Below, piece by piece: positions 51,067 through 59,954 of a stretch of 64,000 nt of DNA. The stretch covers positions 1-64,000 of the forward strand of contig NZ_JAFIFK010000005.1 in NCBI RefSeq assembly GCF_020832045.1, in the 5' to 3' direction. A program made the position numbers and the translations under genes. The stretch is from Halomonas sp. GTDB taxonomy: Bacteria; Pseudomonadota; Gammaproteobacteria; Pseudomonadales; Halomonadaceae. Position 1 is the first letter of the stretch. Each line of letters opens with the position of its first letter. Under the pieces are notes generated by a model that had not been told where the DNA came from, did no database searches, and saw only the letters and a list, made by a program, of their open reading frames with translations.

Positions 51067-51768
51067 ATGTCAGGTTTCGACAAGCGCGTGTACTCCTACG
51101 AAGAAGCGATGGACGGCATCGAAAGCGGGATGACGCTGGTTGCCGGGGGCTTCGGTCTGTGCGGCATCCCGGAGAACTTGATTGCCGAGGTCAAGCGTCG
51201 CGGCGTCAAGGATCTGACCGTCATTTCCAACAACTGCGGTGTCGATGGCTTCGGCCTGGGGCTGCTGCTGGAGGAGAAGCAGATCAAGCGCTTCTACGCT
51301 TCCTATGTGGGCGAGAACGCGCTGTTCGAGCAGCAGATGCTCAACGATGAAATCGAAGTGATTCTGACACCGCAGGGTACCCTGGCCGAGAAGATGCGCG
51401 CCGGCGGTGCCGGTATCCCCGCCTTTTACACCGCCACCGGTTACGGCACGCCGATTGGCGAGGGTAAGGAAGTGCGCGAGTTCAACGGACGTCACTATAT
51501 CCTCGAAGAGGCGTTCCATGCCGATTTTGCCATCATCAAGGGCTGGAAGGCCGACCGCTATGGCAATGTGGTCTACCGCGACACGGCGCAGAACTTCAAT
51601 CCCCTGGCTGCTACCTGCGGCAAGGTCACCGTGGTAGAGGTCGAAGAGATCGTCGAGCCGGGCGAACTGCGTCCCGACCAGATCCATACGCCTGGCATCT
51701 ACGTCGACCGCATCATCCAGGGTACCTTCGAGAAGCGTATCGAGAAGCGCACGGTGCGCGAGGGCTGA
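51067..51768 (+). CDS. scoA: Succinyl-CoA:3-ketoacid CoA-transferase subunit A
   Basis: A 233-residue CoA-transferase alpha subunit, with [13 protein letters not shown] near the N-terminus (family signature), [18 protein letters not shown] and [17 protein letters not shown]. With ScoB it moves CoA from succinyl-CoA to acetoacetate, so ketone bodies can feed the citric acid cycle. It is followed by scoB after 80 bases. Confidence 0.96.
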   Translation: MSGFDKRVYSYEEAMDGIESGMTLVAGGFGLCGIPENLIAEVKRRGVKDLTVISNNCGVDGFGLGLLLEEKQIKRFYASYVGENALFEQQMLNDEIEVILTPQGTLAEKMRAGGAGIPAFYTATGYGTPIGEGKEVREFNGRHYILEEAFHADFAIIKGWKADRYGNVVYRDTAQNFNPLAATCGKVTVVEVEEIVEPGELRPDQIHTPGIYVDRIIQGTFEKRIEKRTVREG

Positions 51769-51848
51769 GCCCGCCACCTTCTTCCGGAGCCGGGCAGCGA
51801 CCGGCATCGTTTCTATCGCTTCTCCCTGAACACAAGAGGCAAAACAAG

Positions 51849-52508
51849 ATGGCACTGACTCGCGAACAGATGGCACAGCGCGTGGCGCAAGAGCTCAAGG
51901 ACGGTTTCTACGTCAACCTTGGCATCGGCATTCCCACTCTGGTGGCGAACTATGTCCCTGACGGCATCGACGTGATGCTGCAGTCCGAAAACGGGCTGCT
52001 CGGCATGGGGCGCTTCCCTACTGAGGATGAGGTCGATCCGGACATGATCAACGCCGGCAAGCAGACGGTGACGGCCCGCCCCGGAGCGGCCATCTTCGAC
52101 TCTGCCGAATCCTTTGCCATGATCCGTGGCGGCCACGTCGATCTGACCGTTCTCGGCGCCTTCGAGGTCGATCAGGAGGGCAATATTGCCTCGTGGATGG
52201 TGCCAGGCAAGCTGATCAAGGGGATGGGCGGCGCCATGGACTTGGTAGCGGGGGCCGAGAACATCATCTGCACCATGACGCATGCTTCCAAGCACGGGGA
52301 GTCCAAGCTGCTCGAGAAATGTACGCTGCCGCTGACCGGCGCTGGCTGCATCAATCGCGTCCTGACCGATCTTGCCTACCTGGAGATCGAGAACGGCGCC
52401 TTCATCCTCAAGGAGCGTGCCCCGGGGGTGAGCGTGGAGGAGATCGTCGAAAAGACCGCAGGCAAGCTCATCGTACCCGACCACGTGCCGGAAATGACGT
52501 TCGACTGA
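51849..52508 (+). CDS. scoB: Succinyl-CoA:3-ketoacid CoA-transferase subunit B
   Basis: A 219-residue CoA-transferase beta subunit with the catalytic glutamate Glu47 in QSENGLLGMG and the segment VNLGIGIPTLVANYVP. It forms the active enzyme with ScoA. The AAGAGGC before ATG 51849 supports the start. A strong terminator follows the gene at 52547-52577. Confidence 0.96.
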   Translation: MALTREQMAQRVAQELKDGFYVNLGIGIPTLVANYVPDGIDVMLQSENGLLGMGRFPTEDEVDPDMINAGKQTVTARPGAAIFDSAESFAMIRGGHVDLTVLGAFEVDQEGNIASWMVPGKLIKGMGGAMDLVAGAENIICTMTHASKHGESKLLEKCTLPLTGAGCINRVLTDLAYLEIENGAFILKERAPGVSVEEIVEKTAGKLIVPDHVPEMTFD

Positions 52509-52546
52509 CGGAGCGTCGAGATAATCGGTACGACACGGCGTCAGCC

Positions 52547-52577
52547 AAAGGCCTGAGTTCTGTACTCAGGCCTTTTT
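52547..52577 (+). terminator. Intrinsic terminator of scoAB
   Basis: A 12-bp perfect stem AAAGGCCTGAGT (52547-52558) with ACTCAGGCCTTT (52564-52575), a 5-base loop and a T-run to 52577. Confidence 0.9.
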
Positions 52578-52662
52578 GTTTCTTTGTGTGATGAATTTAT
52601 GATCAATTCGTGAGGAGCGTGTCATTCTTTGGGACCATCTCGGTTTTCAGGCTGTCTTGCAC

Positions 52663-52693
52663 AGCGTTATCCACAGAAACTGTGGATAACGCT
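52663..52693. other. Perfect inverted pair of DnaA boxes
   Basis: AGCGTTATCCACAG (52663-52676), AAA, CTGTGGATAACGCT (52680-52693): 14-bp perfect inverted repeat. It contains two exact consensus DnaA boxes in opposite directions, TTATCCACA at 52667-52675 and TGTGGATAA at 52681-52689. It lies in the 194-base gap between convergent scoB and the DUF1338-like gene. It may be a DnaA titration or reactivation site, or just a hairpin. Confidence 0.75.
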
Positions 52694-52702
52694 TCGTTCG
52701 CC

Positions 52703-53470
52703 TCAGGCGATTTCACAACGCGTGTGATGGGGCAGCAGCAGCTCCACGGCGCGCTCATGATCGCTGCTCAAGCGTTTCTGCATCAGTGCAAGGCCGCCCA
52801 GGCAAATACGGTGTTCGTCGCCATTGGCAAAGGCCAGGCGTTGGGAGCAGGTGGGATAAAAACGATACTGCAGTAGCGGCGAAATGGGAAAGACGCCATG
52901 TTGGCGGTCGTCGCTTCCCACCAGGCCGGCTGCCTCGACAGCGCCATTGAGCTCGTCGAAGCGGTGGCCAAGGCGCTCGCAGTCGAAGCCGGCATGATGC
53001 ACGCTGGGTCCCATGACGGCAATCCAGCTCGCCAGGGGATGAGCATCGTCGAGCATGGTGTAGTCGTCCCAGCTGGGCATGGCCCAAGGACGCCCTCGGC
53101 TAAGCAGGTTCTTGCCACGGGTGTCCTGGGGGTGAGCATGGCTCACCAGCTCGGCGAGTTTCTCGCGCGGTTCGCGTGACAGGGTGCCGAGCTGCAGTTC
53201 CGCCAGGACCAGCCAGGGGCCGTCATCCGGGGGCGCCATCAGGAATACCAGCAGGCCGCGGTCGGCCATCGCGTAGCGATGAACGGGCCGATAGCCGAGG
53301 TGCCCCAGGGTCGGCAGCAGATCCTGCGCCGAAAAGGGCGACTGATTGAGGGTCAGCAGTGTCAGGTACTCGACGGGGGCATCGGTCGGCCACAGGCGTA
53401 GCATTCCCACATCAGGATGATGGTGGATATAGTCGAGCCACAGTTGTTGCAGAAATTCATCCCTTTGCAT
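52703..53470 (-). CDS. DUF1338-like (2-oxoadipate dioxygenase-related) protein
   Basis: A 255-residue protein (MQRDEFLQQLWLDYIHHHPD...). The part LASWIAVMGPSVHHAGFDCERL and DDRQHGVFPISPLLQYRFYPT look like the C-terminal half of DUF1338 proteins, a group of non-haem iron enzymes including 2-oxoadipate dioxygenase/decarboxylase, but it is about half their usual length. The His-His pair could be a metal site. I am not sure of the family, and the substrate is unknown. It is convergent with scoAB. Confidence 0.5.
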   Translation of the reverse strand: MQRDEFLQQLWLDYIHHHPDVGMLRLWPTDAPVEYLTLLTLNQSPFSAQDLLPTLGHLGYRPVHRYAMADRGLLVFLMAPPDDGPWLVLAELQLGTLSREPREKLAELVSHAHPQDTRGKNLLSRGRPWAMPSWDDYTMLDDAHPLASWIAVMGPSVHHAGFDCERLGHRFDELNGAVEAAGLVGSDDRQHGVFPISPLLQYRFYPTCSQRLAFANGDEHRICLGGLALMQKRLSSDHERAVELLLPHHTRCEIA

Positions 53471-53582
53471 CGTCCCGTTCCTTATGTCCAGATGCGCTAC
53501 GCTTGGACTTCAGTATAGGGGGTGGCCAGGAACGGCTTTCAACGCGACGGGAAACGTTAAACGGGAATTGAACGCTTCATCA

Positions 53583-53603
53583 GGCCGAGAGATTATCTCG
53601 GCC
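53583..53603 (-). terminator. Hairpin downstream of grxA
   Basis: GGCCGAGA (53583-53590) and TCTCGGCC (53596-53603) form an 8-bp stem with loop GATTA, 20 bases after the grxA stop on the minus strand. The T content after it is poor. Confidence 0.45.
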
Positions 53604-53623
53604 ATGGCGTAGAGCGGAAGGGG

Positions 53624-53884
53624 TCATGCCAGCAGGGCGTTGTCGCGAACGTACTTATCGAATTCGGTAAAACCGCCGACATGGTCCTGGTCGACGAAGA
53701 TCTGGGGCACGGTGGAGACGGGTTTGCCGATGGTCTTCTCCAGGTCCGCCTTGCTGATGCCTTCGGCCCAGATGTCCACATAGCGGTGCCCTTCGATGGC
53801 ATTGGCGCTTTCCAGGCGCTGGGCGAGATCCTGAGCCCGCACGCAGAAGGGGCAGCCCGGACGGCCGAAGATGACCACAAACAT
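53624..53884 (-). CDS. grxA: Glutaredoxin 1
   Basis: An 86-residue glutaredoxin with the active site CPFC (Cys11-Cys14) and the GrxA-specific segments RAQDLAQRLE, YVDIWAEGISKADLEK, TVPQIFVDQDHVGG. The E. coli GrxA has the same length and pattern. With glutathione it reduces ribonucleotide reductase and protein disulfides in the cytoplasm. Start at 53884 follows a GGAGACAC sequence. Confidence 0.95.
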   Translation of the reverse strand: MFVVIFGRPGCPFCVRAQDLAQRLESANAIEGHRYVDIWAEGISKADLEKTIGKPVSTVPQIFVDQDHVGGFTEFDKYVRDNALLA

Positions 53885-53986
53885 AAGAAGTGTCTCCTGA
53901 AATTGGCTTGGCTTGCGTCATTGTGACGGATGGCGAGGGCAGAGGCCAATAGCCCACCGCTAGTGAATCGATTGCAGCCTGCTATT

Positions 53987-54028
53987 TATCGGCCATGAGC
54001 TGCCGGCTATCGGCCAAGAGCTGCCGGG
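53987..54028 (+). repeat. 21-bp tandem duplication
   Basis: TATCGGCCATGAGCTGCCGGC (53987-54007, 21 bases) is followed directly by a copy with two changes, at 54008-54028. It lies between grxA and the inositol-phosphatase-like gene, just past the latter's stop codon. No function is evident. Confidence 0.8.
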
Positions 54029-54041
54029 GCCATTGAGTCAT

Positions 54042-54863
54042 TCAATACTGCCTGAGTTCGTTGGCATCGGCAGCTCGCAGTAGGTCGCCGAGCTCGGCAT
54101 GGATCTCCGGAGCACTGACCAGCAGATTCTCGCCGTAGAGGTCGTGAGGAATCCCCTCAGGACAGGGATAGAGATGTCCCGTACGTGCGCCGGCTTCCCG
54201 GGCGATCAAGACCCCGGCGGCGAAGTCCCAGGGTGAAACGCTTTCGTAGTAGGCATCCAGACGACCGCACGCTACGTCGCACAGGTCGAGAGCGGCAGAG
54301 CCATTGCGCCTGACATCCTGACAATGTTCCAGAACCGCCGCCAGCCGGCGCATCAGTGGCGGTCGGCTGTCGCGTCGGTAGGGAAAGCCGGTGGCGACCA
54401 GGCAGCGCTGCAGGTTGCCTCTGCGGCTGGCATGGATCGGTTTGCCGTTACACCAGGCCCCCTGGCCGAGAAGGGCCGTGTAGGTTTCGCCAAGGAAGGG
54501 AGCGTGAACCACGCCGAGGCGCGTCTTGCCTTCACTGACCCAGGCGATGGAGACGGCAACGTGGCGCAGGCCATGGGCAAAGTTGACGGTGCCGTCGATC
54601 GGGTCGATCACCCAAAGCGACTCGGCCGTTGTCATCACCTCGCGATCGGGGGCGAGCTCCTCGCTAAGCCGCTGCTCGCCGGGCAGGCTGGCCTCGAGGC
54701 GTTCGCTTATCAGGGTGTCCACGGCCACATCCACGTCGGTGACCAGTTCCTGTCCATGCTTCATTTGCTGATTGAAGGTCTGGTTGTGCCTGGCCATTAC
54801 GATCTGCTCGCCGGCTTCGTGAGCGATGGCGACGGCGAGCTCGAGACGCTGCTGGGGAAGCAT
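54042..54863 (-). CDS. Inositol monophosphatase family protein
   Basis: A 273-residue Mg-dependent phosphatase fold. The metal site motif is WVIDPIDGTVNFAHG, with Glu ligands in LSEELAP, and WDFAAGVLIAREAGA in the C-terminal part. Members hydrolyse inositol phosphate, PAP or other small phosphates. It could be SuhB-like or a separate paralogue. I chose the second ATG (MLPQQRLEL), because the GAGGA sequence lies 6 bases before it and directly abuts the first. Confidence 0.9.
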   Translation of the reverse strand: MLPQQRLELAVAIAHEAGEQIVMARHNQTFNQQMKHGQELVTDVDVAVDTLISERLEASLPGEQRLSEELAPDREVMTTAESLWVIDPIDGTVNFAHGLRHVAVSIAWVSEGKTRLGVVHAPFLGETYTALLGQGAWCNGKPIHASRRGNLQRCLVATGFPYRRDSRPPLMRRLAAVLEHCQDVRRNGSAALDLCDVACGRLDAYYESVSPWDFAAGVLIAREAGARTGHLYPCPEGIPHDLYGENLLVSAPEIHAELGDLLRAADANELRQY

Positions 54864-54958
54864 GGGCATTCCTCGTCATGCATGGACCTGCCAGAATAGC
54901 AGCCGAAAGGCGTCCTGCCGAACGGGATGCCTTACCATCTGTCTGGAAGGAGTGTGCC

Positions 54959-55405
54959 ATGCTGGCCCCTACGCCTGATCAATACCGGCGCCTGAACGAA
55001 ATGGCCCAGGCCTGGAAGCGCCGACAGGCCGAAGCGCTCGAGGCATCGCCATCCTGCAATCCGCATCTCGATGTCGATGCGCTGTGCTTTCAGGCTTGTC
55101 CTGACCGGGGCCAGGACTCGGCGGTGCGCGATTTTCTGATCGGCGCCCTGATCAGCCCCGCTTCACTGTCGTTGGTGCTGTTTCCTACCTTTGCCAGCGC
55201 TCCATCACCCGCGGAGGGCGAGCGAATGGCCTTCGACCTGCCCTCGGGCCGCTATCCTTTCGTTGCCGAGCGGGTGGACGAGCAAATTTGGCTGTGGCGC
55301 TGCCAGTTGCTCGACGACCTGAGCGATCTTGAAACCCGCGAGGAGGGCAGCCGGCTGGCGCAGCGCCTCATGGATCAGGTAATGGCCCCTTCTGCAGAGG
55401 CGTAA
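54959..55405 (+). CDS. Hypothetical protein
   Basis: A 148-residue protein (MLAPTPDQYRRLNEMAQAWK...) with two or three cysteines close together (CNPHLDVDALCFQACPDRG) and no domain I recognise. AAGGAG 7 bases before ATG 54959 makes a real gene likely. It is divergent from the inositol-phosphatase gene and 85 bases upstream of the hydroxybutyrate dehydrogenase gene on the same strand. Confidence 0.6.
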   Translation: MLAPTPDQYRRLNEMAQAWKRRQAEALEASPSCNPHLDVDALCFQACPDRGQDSAVRDFLIGALISPASLSLVLFPTFASAPSPAEGERMAFDLPSGRYPFVAERVDEQIWLWRCQLLDDLSDLETREEGSRLAQRLMDQVMAPSAEA

Positions 55406-55490
55406 GACTTCCGGTGGGCTGGCCCCGATTGCACCCCGGGGCTTATGCTGAGCGCTAGAGTCTCCCATCGTCGTGTAGAAGGATTTACCC

Positions 55491-56264
55491 ATGACTAACG
55501 CAACGTCTACCGTGCCACGTGTCGCCCTGGTGACGGGTACCGCCAGCGGCATCGGTGAAGCCGTGGTACGTCAGTTTCGTGATCTCGGCTATCAGGTGCT
55601 GGCCGTCGATTTCAACGATCAGGCCAAGGCCAAGGCCGATGCCGTCGGGGCGGCATTCTTTCAAGCGGACCTCGCTGACGGTACGGCGTGCAAGGCCGCC
55701 GTGGCCGAGGCCGTCAAGCGCTTCGGCAAGGTTGACATCCTGGTCAACAACGCCGGGATTCAACACGTATCGCCGATCGAGGATTTCCCCGAGGCCAAGT
55801 GGCGTCAAATCATCGATCTCATGCTGACGGCTCCTTTCCTGCTCACCCAGGCCGCTTGGCCCACCATGCGTGAGAACGGCTGGGGGCGCATCGTCAATAT
55901 CGCCTCGGTGCATGCCCAGGTCGCCTCGCCGGGCAAGTCGGCCTATATCAGCGCCAAGCACGGCATGATAGGGCTGACCAAGACCGCGGCGCTGGAGGGT
56001 GGCCCGCAGGGCATCACGGCCAATGCCATCTGCCCGGCCTATGTGAAGACGCCGCTGGTGGAGAACCAGATCGCCGATCAGGCCAGGCTGCATGACATGC
56101 CCGAGGACGACGTGGTGCAGCAGATCATGCTCAAGAACGCCGCGATCAAGCGTCTGATCGAGCCCGAAGAGGTGTCGGCACTGGTGGCCTATCTGGCTTC
56201 AGATGCGGCCGGCGCGGTGACCGGCTCGAGCTGGAATATCGATCTTGGCTGGACAGCTCAATAA
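55491..56264 (+). CDS. 3-hydroxybutyrate dehydrogenase
   Basis: A 257-residue short-chain dehydrogenase: NAD motif TGTASGIG (residues 15-22), NNAG (86-89), catalytic Ser139, Tyr152 and Lys156 (YISAK). The segments IVNIASVHAQVASPGKSAY and NAICPAYVKTPLVENQI are those of D-3-hydroxybutyrate dehydrogenases, which oxidise 3-hydroxybutyrate to acetoacetate. Together with scoAB this supplies a ketone-body or PHB breakdown route. Its stop codon abuts the convergent regA-like gene. Confidence 0.93.
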   Translation: MTNATSTVPRVALVTGTASGIGEAVVRQFRDLGYQVLAVDFNDQAKAKADAVGAAFFQADLADGTACKAAVAEAVKRFGKVDILVNNAGIQHVSPIEDFPEAKWRQIIDLMLTAPFLLTQAAWPTMRENGWGRIVNIASVHAQVASPGKSAYISAKHGMIGLTKTAALEGGPQGITANAICPAYVKTPLVENQIADQARLHDMPEDDVVQQIMLKNAAIKRLIEPEEVSALVAYLASDAAGAVTGSSWNIDLGWTAQ

Positions 56265-56804
56265 TCAACGCCGCACCGGGCGCTTCTGCAGCTTGCGTTG
56301 CAGGGTGCGCCGGTGCATCCCCAGGGCGCGAGCGGTGGCGGAGATGTTGCCGTCGTGCTCCTGCAATACCTTCTGGATGTGCTCCCAGGCGATGCGGTTG
56401 ATCGAGGGGGGTGAGTCGGCCACTTCGGCATCCGGGTCGCCCTGCTGCTGATCCAGCGCGGCGAGGATCTCATCGGCGTCGGCCGGCTTGCACAGGTAGT
56501 TGACGGCGCCGAGCTTGATCGCTTCCACCGCAGTGGCAATGCTCGAGTAGCCCGTGAGCACTACGATACGGCAGGCGGGCACCGCTTCGAGCAGTTCGGG
56601 AAGCAGTTTCAGCCCCGAAGTGTGTTCCAGCTTGAGGTCCAGGGTCGCAAACTCGGGGCGATGACGGCGCGCCAGGCTCAGTGCCTGTTCCGCATCGTGT
56701 GCCACCAGAACCTCGTAGCCTCGCCTGCTCAGGGCGCGTGAGAGTACGTGGCAGAACATTTCGTCGTCATCGACGACCAGCAGGCGGGTATCGGCGTCTT
56801 GCAT
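56265..56804 (-). CDS. RegA/PrrA/RoxR-type response regulator
   Basis: A 179-residue response regulator: receiver domain with phospho-acceptor Asp56 (FATLDLKLEHTSG) and Lys in YLCKPADADE, then a Pro-rich linker and a Fis-type helix-turn-helix (NISATARALGMHRRTLQRKLQ). The short RegA plan without a sigma-54 domain is typical. It would control respiratory and redox genes. It is transcribed with the sensor gene upstream, separated by 14 bases. Confidence 0.93.
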   Translation of the reverse strand: MQDADTRLLVVDDDEMFCHVLSRALSRRGYEVLVAHDAEQALSLARRHRPEFATLDLKLEHTSGLKLLPELLEAVPACRIVVLTGYSSIATAVEAIKLGAVNYLCKPADADEILAALDQQQGDPDAEVADSPPSINRIAWEHIQKVLQEHDGNISATARALGMHRRTLQRKLQKRPVRR

Positions 56805-56818
56805 GGTGTCCTCGTCGC

Positions 56819-58081
56819 TCAGGGCTCGCTGTGCGGCAGGGTCACTTCGGTCAGCGTCCCTCCCTCAGGGTGATTATACAGGCTTACACCGCCGCCGAAG
56901 CGGTTGATGGTCGCGTGGGTCAGAAACAGGCCGATACCGAGCCCTTTGCTTTTAGTGGAAACGAAGGTTTCCCCCAACTGATCGGCGATGTCCAGACTGA
57001 CCCCCGGACCATGGTCGCGAATGTCGACGATCACCTCCGCGTCATTCCAGTCGAGGCGAATGCTGACGTCATCCGGATTGGCATCTGCGGCATTGTTGAG
57101 CAGGTTGGTAATGGCTTGGTCCAGGGTGGTATCGACCTTGAGCCAAGGCGTGCCACGCTGGTTGGCGATCTCGAGGCGATGGCTGACGTCAGGGCGCAGC
57201 ACCAGCCAGCGCTGCACCACTCCCTTCAGCCACTCCCGCGCATCGCAAGTCTCCGGTTCGGCCATGCGCCGTCGGTCGGTGCTCTCCACCAGGTGACGCA
57301 GCCGCGACTTGCATACATCGACCTGACGACGCAGCAGGTCGATATCCTCGGCAAGCTCTGGGTCGTCACGGGCATCGTCGCGCATCTCGCTGAGCAGTAC
57401 CGCCATGGTCGACAAAGGGGTACCAAGCTCATGGGCAGTGCCGGCCGCCTGGGTCGCCACTGCGATGATCTGTTCGTTGCGCAGCGCCGCCTCGCGGGTC
57501 TTGGAAAGGGCCTGTTCACGGCTGCGCAGGGCATGCGCCATCTTGTAAATGAAAAAGGTGACCAGCCCCGCCGAGAGGCCGAAATTGATCCACATGCCGA
57601 GAATGTGAAGGTTCACGCCGGCGGCTTCATGGTAGTGGGCGAACTGCGGAACCGGGTGATGTACCCACATCAGCAGCGTGTAGGACGCCATGGCTGCGCT
57701 GGCGATGATCCAGGCGTAGCGCCAGGGCAGGGTGGCGGCCGCAATGGTGACGGGGACCAGATAGTAGTTGATGAAGGGGTTGCTGGAGCCACCGGTCAGA
57801 TAGAACAGCAGTGTCAGGCCCGCGGTGTCGGCCAGCAGATGCAGCACGTACTCGGTGTGGCTGACAGCCCACTGACGGCCGAGCCGCCACCAGGTGAAAA
57901 GGTTGACCAGCCCCATGCAGACGATCACCCCGATGACCGCCGCCACCTCGATATCGAAATGCAGCAGCTCGACGCCGACGATGGCGGCGATGAGAAAGCC
58001 GGTCCAGGTGATGCCGCGGACGAGGGTCAGGCGCACCAGGTTGCGAGTGGGCGTCGAGAGGGGCAAGGGGGTGGCAGGCAT
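56819..58081 (-). CDS. RegB/PrrB/RoxS-type redox sensor kinase
   Basis: A 420-residue membrane kinase with about six transmembrane segments in the first 190 residues, the quinone-binding motif GGSSNPF (97-103), H-box His217 (AAGTAHELGTPLSTM), a conserved Cys257 (RRQVDVCKSRL) that corresponds to the redox-active cysteine known in RegB, and a HATPase domain (NLLNNAADAN, DHGPGV, GLGIGLFL). It senses the quinone/redox state and phosphorylates the neighbouring regulator. Its 5' end is 170 bases from prfC. Confidence 0.93.
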   Translation of the reverse strand: MPATPLPLSTPTRNLVRLTLVRGITWTGFLIAAIVGVELLHFDIEVAAVIGVIVCMGLVNLFTWWRLGRQWAVSHTEYVLHLLADTAGLTLLFYLTGGSSNPFINYYLVPVTIAAATLPWRYAWIIASAAMASYTLLMWVHHPVPQFAHYHEAAGVNLHILGMWINFGLSAGLVTFFIYKMAHALRSREQALSKTREAALRNEQIIAVATQAAGTAHELGTPLSTMAVLLSEMRDDARDDPELAEDIDLLRRQVDVCKSRLRHLVESTDRRRMAEPETCDAREWLKGVVQRWLVLRPDVSHRLEIANQRGTPWLKVDTTLDQAITNLLNNAADANPDDVSIRLDWNDAEVIVDIRDHGPGVSLDIADQLGETFVSTKSKGLGIGLFLTHATINRFGGGVSLYNHPEGGTLTEVTLPHSEP

Positions 58082-58251
58082 GTAAGCTCCGTGCGGTCGT
58101 CCTGGGCCGCATCATACCGTGTCGTTGCCCTCGACGTGCATTGGGGTGACGCTTTCGCCACGCTCGCCCTACAACTGTACGAGGCAAAGCCGTAGAATGC
58201 GCCCACTGCCATTCACGCACCGCTTGGTGCCACAAGACGAATTCGAGACTG

Positions 58252-59841
58252 ATGTCTGATGCCGATCTGGCCCGGGAAGTCGGGCTGCGTAGAACCTTCG
58301 CTATCATCTCTCACCCCGACGCGGGCAAGACCACCATCACCGAGAAGATGCTGCTGTTCGGAAACGCGATTCAGCTTGCCGGTTCGGTGAAGAGCAAGCG
58401 CAACGACCGTCACGCCACGTCGGACTGGATGAAGATGGAGCAGGAGCGGGGTATCTCCGTGACCACCTCGGTGATGCAGTTCCCCTACGGCGGTCGTGTC
58501 GTCAATCTGCTCGATACCCCAGGACACGAGGACTTCTCCGAGGACACCTATCGCACCCTGACCGCCGTCGATTCCGCGCTCATGGTGATCGATGGCGCCA
58601 AGGGCGTCGAGGAGCGCACCATCAAGCTGATGGAGGTGTGTCGCCTGCGCACCACGCCGATCCTGACCTTCGTCAACAAGATGGATCGTGACATTCGCGA
58701 CCCCATCGAGGTCATGGATGAAGTGGAAACGGTGCTCAACATCGAGTGTGCGCCGATGACCTGGCCCATCGGCATGGGGCGCCACTTCAAGGGCGTCTAC
58801 CACCTCTACAACGATGTGGTCCATCTCTACACCCAGGGGCAGGGCAGCCGGATTCCCGATGACAAGCGTATCGAGGGGCTCGACAACCCCGAGGTCGACG
58901 CGGTGCTCGGCACCGAAGCGGCCGAAGAGCTGCGCATGGAGGTGGAGCTGGTGCGCGGCGCTTCCCACGAGTTCGACCTCGATGCCTACCGTCGCGGTGA
59001 GCTCACGCCGGTCTATTTCGGTACTGCCATGGGCAACTTCGGTGTGCGCGAAATGCTCGACGGCTTCGTCGAATACGCTCCGACGCCGCAACCGCGTGAG
59101 ACCGATACCCGTACCGTCGAGGCGGCCGATTCCCGCTTCACCGGCTTCGTCTTCAAGATCCAGGCCAACATGGATCCCAAGCACCGGGATCGTATCGCCT
59201 TCCTGCGCGTCTGCTCGGGCAAGTACGAGAAGAACATGAAGATGCGCCACGTGCGTATCGGCAAGGACGTCAAGATCGCCGACGCCTTGACCTTCATGGC
59301 TTCCGACCGGGCCCATGTGGAAGAAGCTTGGCCCGGCGACATAATCGGTCTGCACAACCACGGCACCATCCAGATCGGCGATACCTTCACCATGGGTGAG
59401 GACATGCGCTTCACCGGCATTCCCCACTTCGCCCCGGAGCTGTTCAAGCGCGTACAACTCAAGGACCCGCTCAAGCTCAAGGCATTGCAGAAAGGGTTGC
59501 AACAGCTCTCCGAGGAAGGGGCTACCCAGCTGTTCCAGCCGCTGGACAACAACGACCTGATCCTGGGGGCCGTCGGCACTTTGCAGTTCGATCTGGTCGC
59601 CCATCGCCTCAAGGAAGAGTACAAGGTCGATTGTGTCTATCAGCCCGTCAATGTGCAGACCGCGCGCTGGATCTACTGCGACGATGCCAAGAAGCTCGAG
59701 GAGTTCAGGCGCAAGGCGAGCGCCAACTTGGCCCTGGATGGCGGCGGCTACCTGACCTACATTGCCCCCACGAGGGTCAACCTGCAGATGACCCAGGAGC
59801 GCTGGCCGGAGATACGCTTCGCCGCCACGCGGGAACACTAG
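58252..59841 (+). CDS. prfC: Peptide chain release factor 3
   Basis: A 529-residue GTPase of the normal RF3 length. G1 is [10 protein letters not shown]3 is [15 protein letters not shown]4 is NKMDRD. RF3 removes RF1 and RF2 from ribosomes after peptide release. The start [21 protein letters not shown] is family-like. It is followed by a TatD-family gene 113 bases later, an order similar to that near E. coli prfC and yjjV. Confidence 0.97.
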   Translation: MSDADLAREVGLRRTFAIISHPDAGKTTITEKMLLFGNAIQLAGSVKSKRNDRHATSDWMKMEQERGISVTTSVMQFPYGGRVVNLLDTPGHEDFSEDTYRTLTAVDSALMVIDGAKGVEERTIKLMEVCRLRTTPILTFVNKMDRDIRDPIEVMDEVETVLNIECAPMTWPIGMGRHFKGVYHLYNDVVHLYTQGQGSRIPDDKRIEGLDNPEVDAVLGTEAAEELRMEVELVRGASHEFDLDAYRRGELTPVYFGTAMGNFGVREMLDGFVEYAPTPQPRETDTRTVEAADSRFTGFVFKIQANMDPKHRDRIAFLRVCSGKYEKNMKMRHVRIGKDVKIADALTFMASDRAHVEEAWPGDIIGLHNHGTIQIGDTFTMGEDMRFTGIPHFAPELFKRVQLKDPLKLKALQKGLQQLSEEGATQLFQPLDNNDLILGAVGTLQFDLVAHRLKEEYKVDCVYQPVNVQTARWIYCDDAKKLEEFRRKASANLALDGGGYLTYIAPTRVNLQMTQERWPEIRFAATREH

Positions 59842-59954
59842 AGAAACACTGCACGAATGCCTGCGTGAGCGAATCGCTGCGTTGCGCGGTACCGAAGAGT
59901 CGGCTGGTCGGGTCCTCGTCAGGGACGACGAATGAACTGCCAAGGAGAGCCAAC

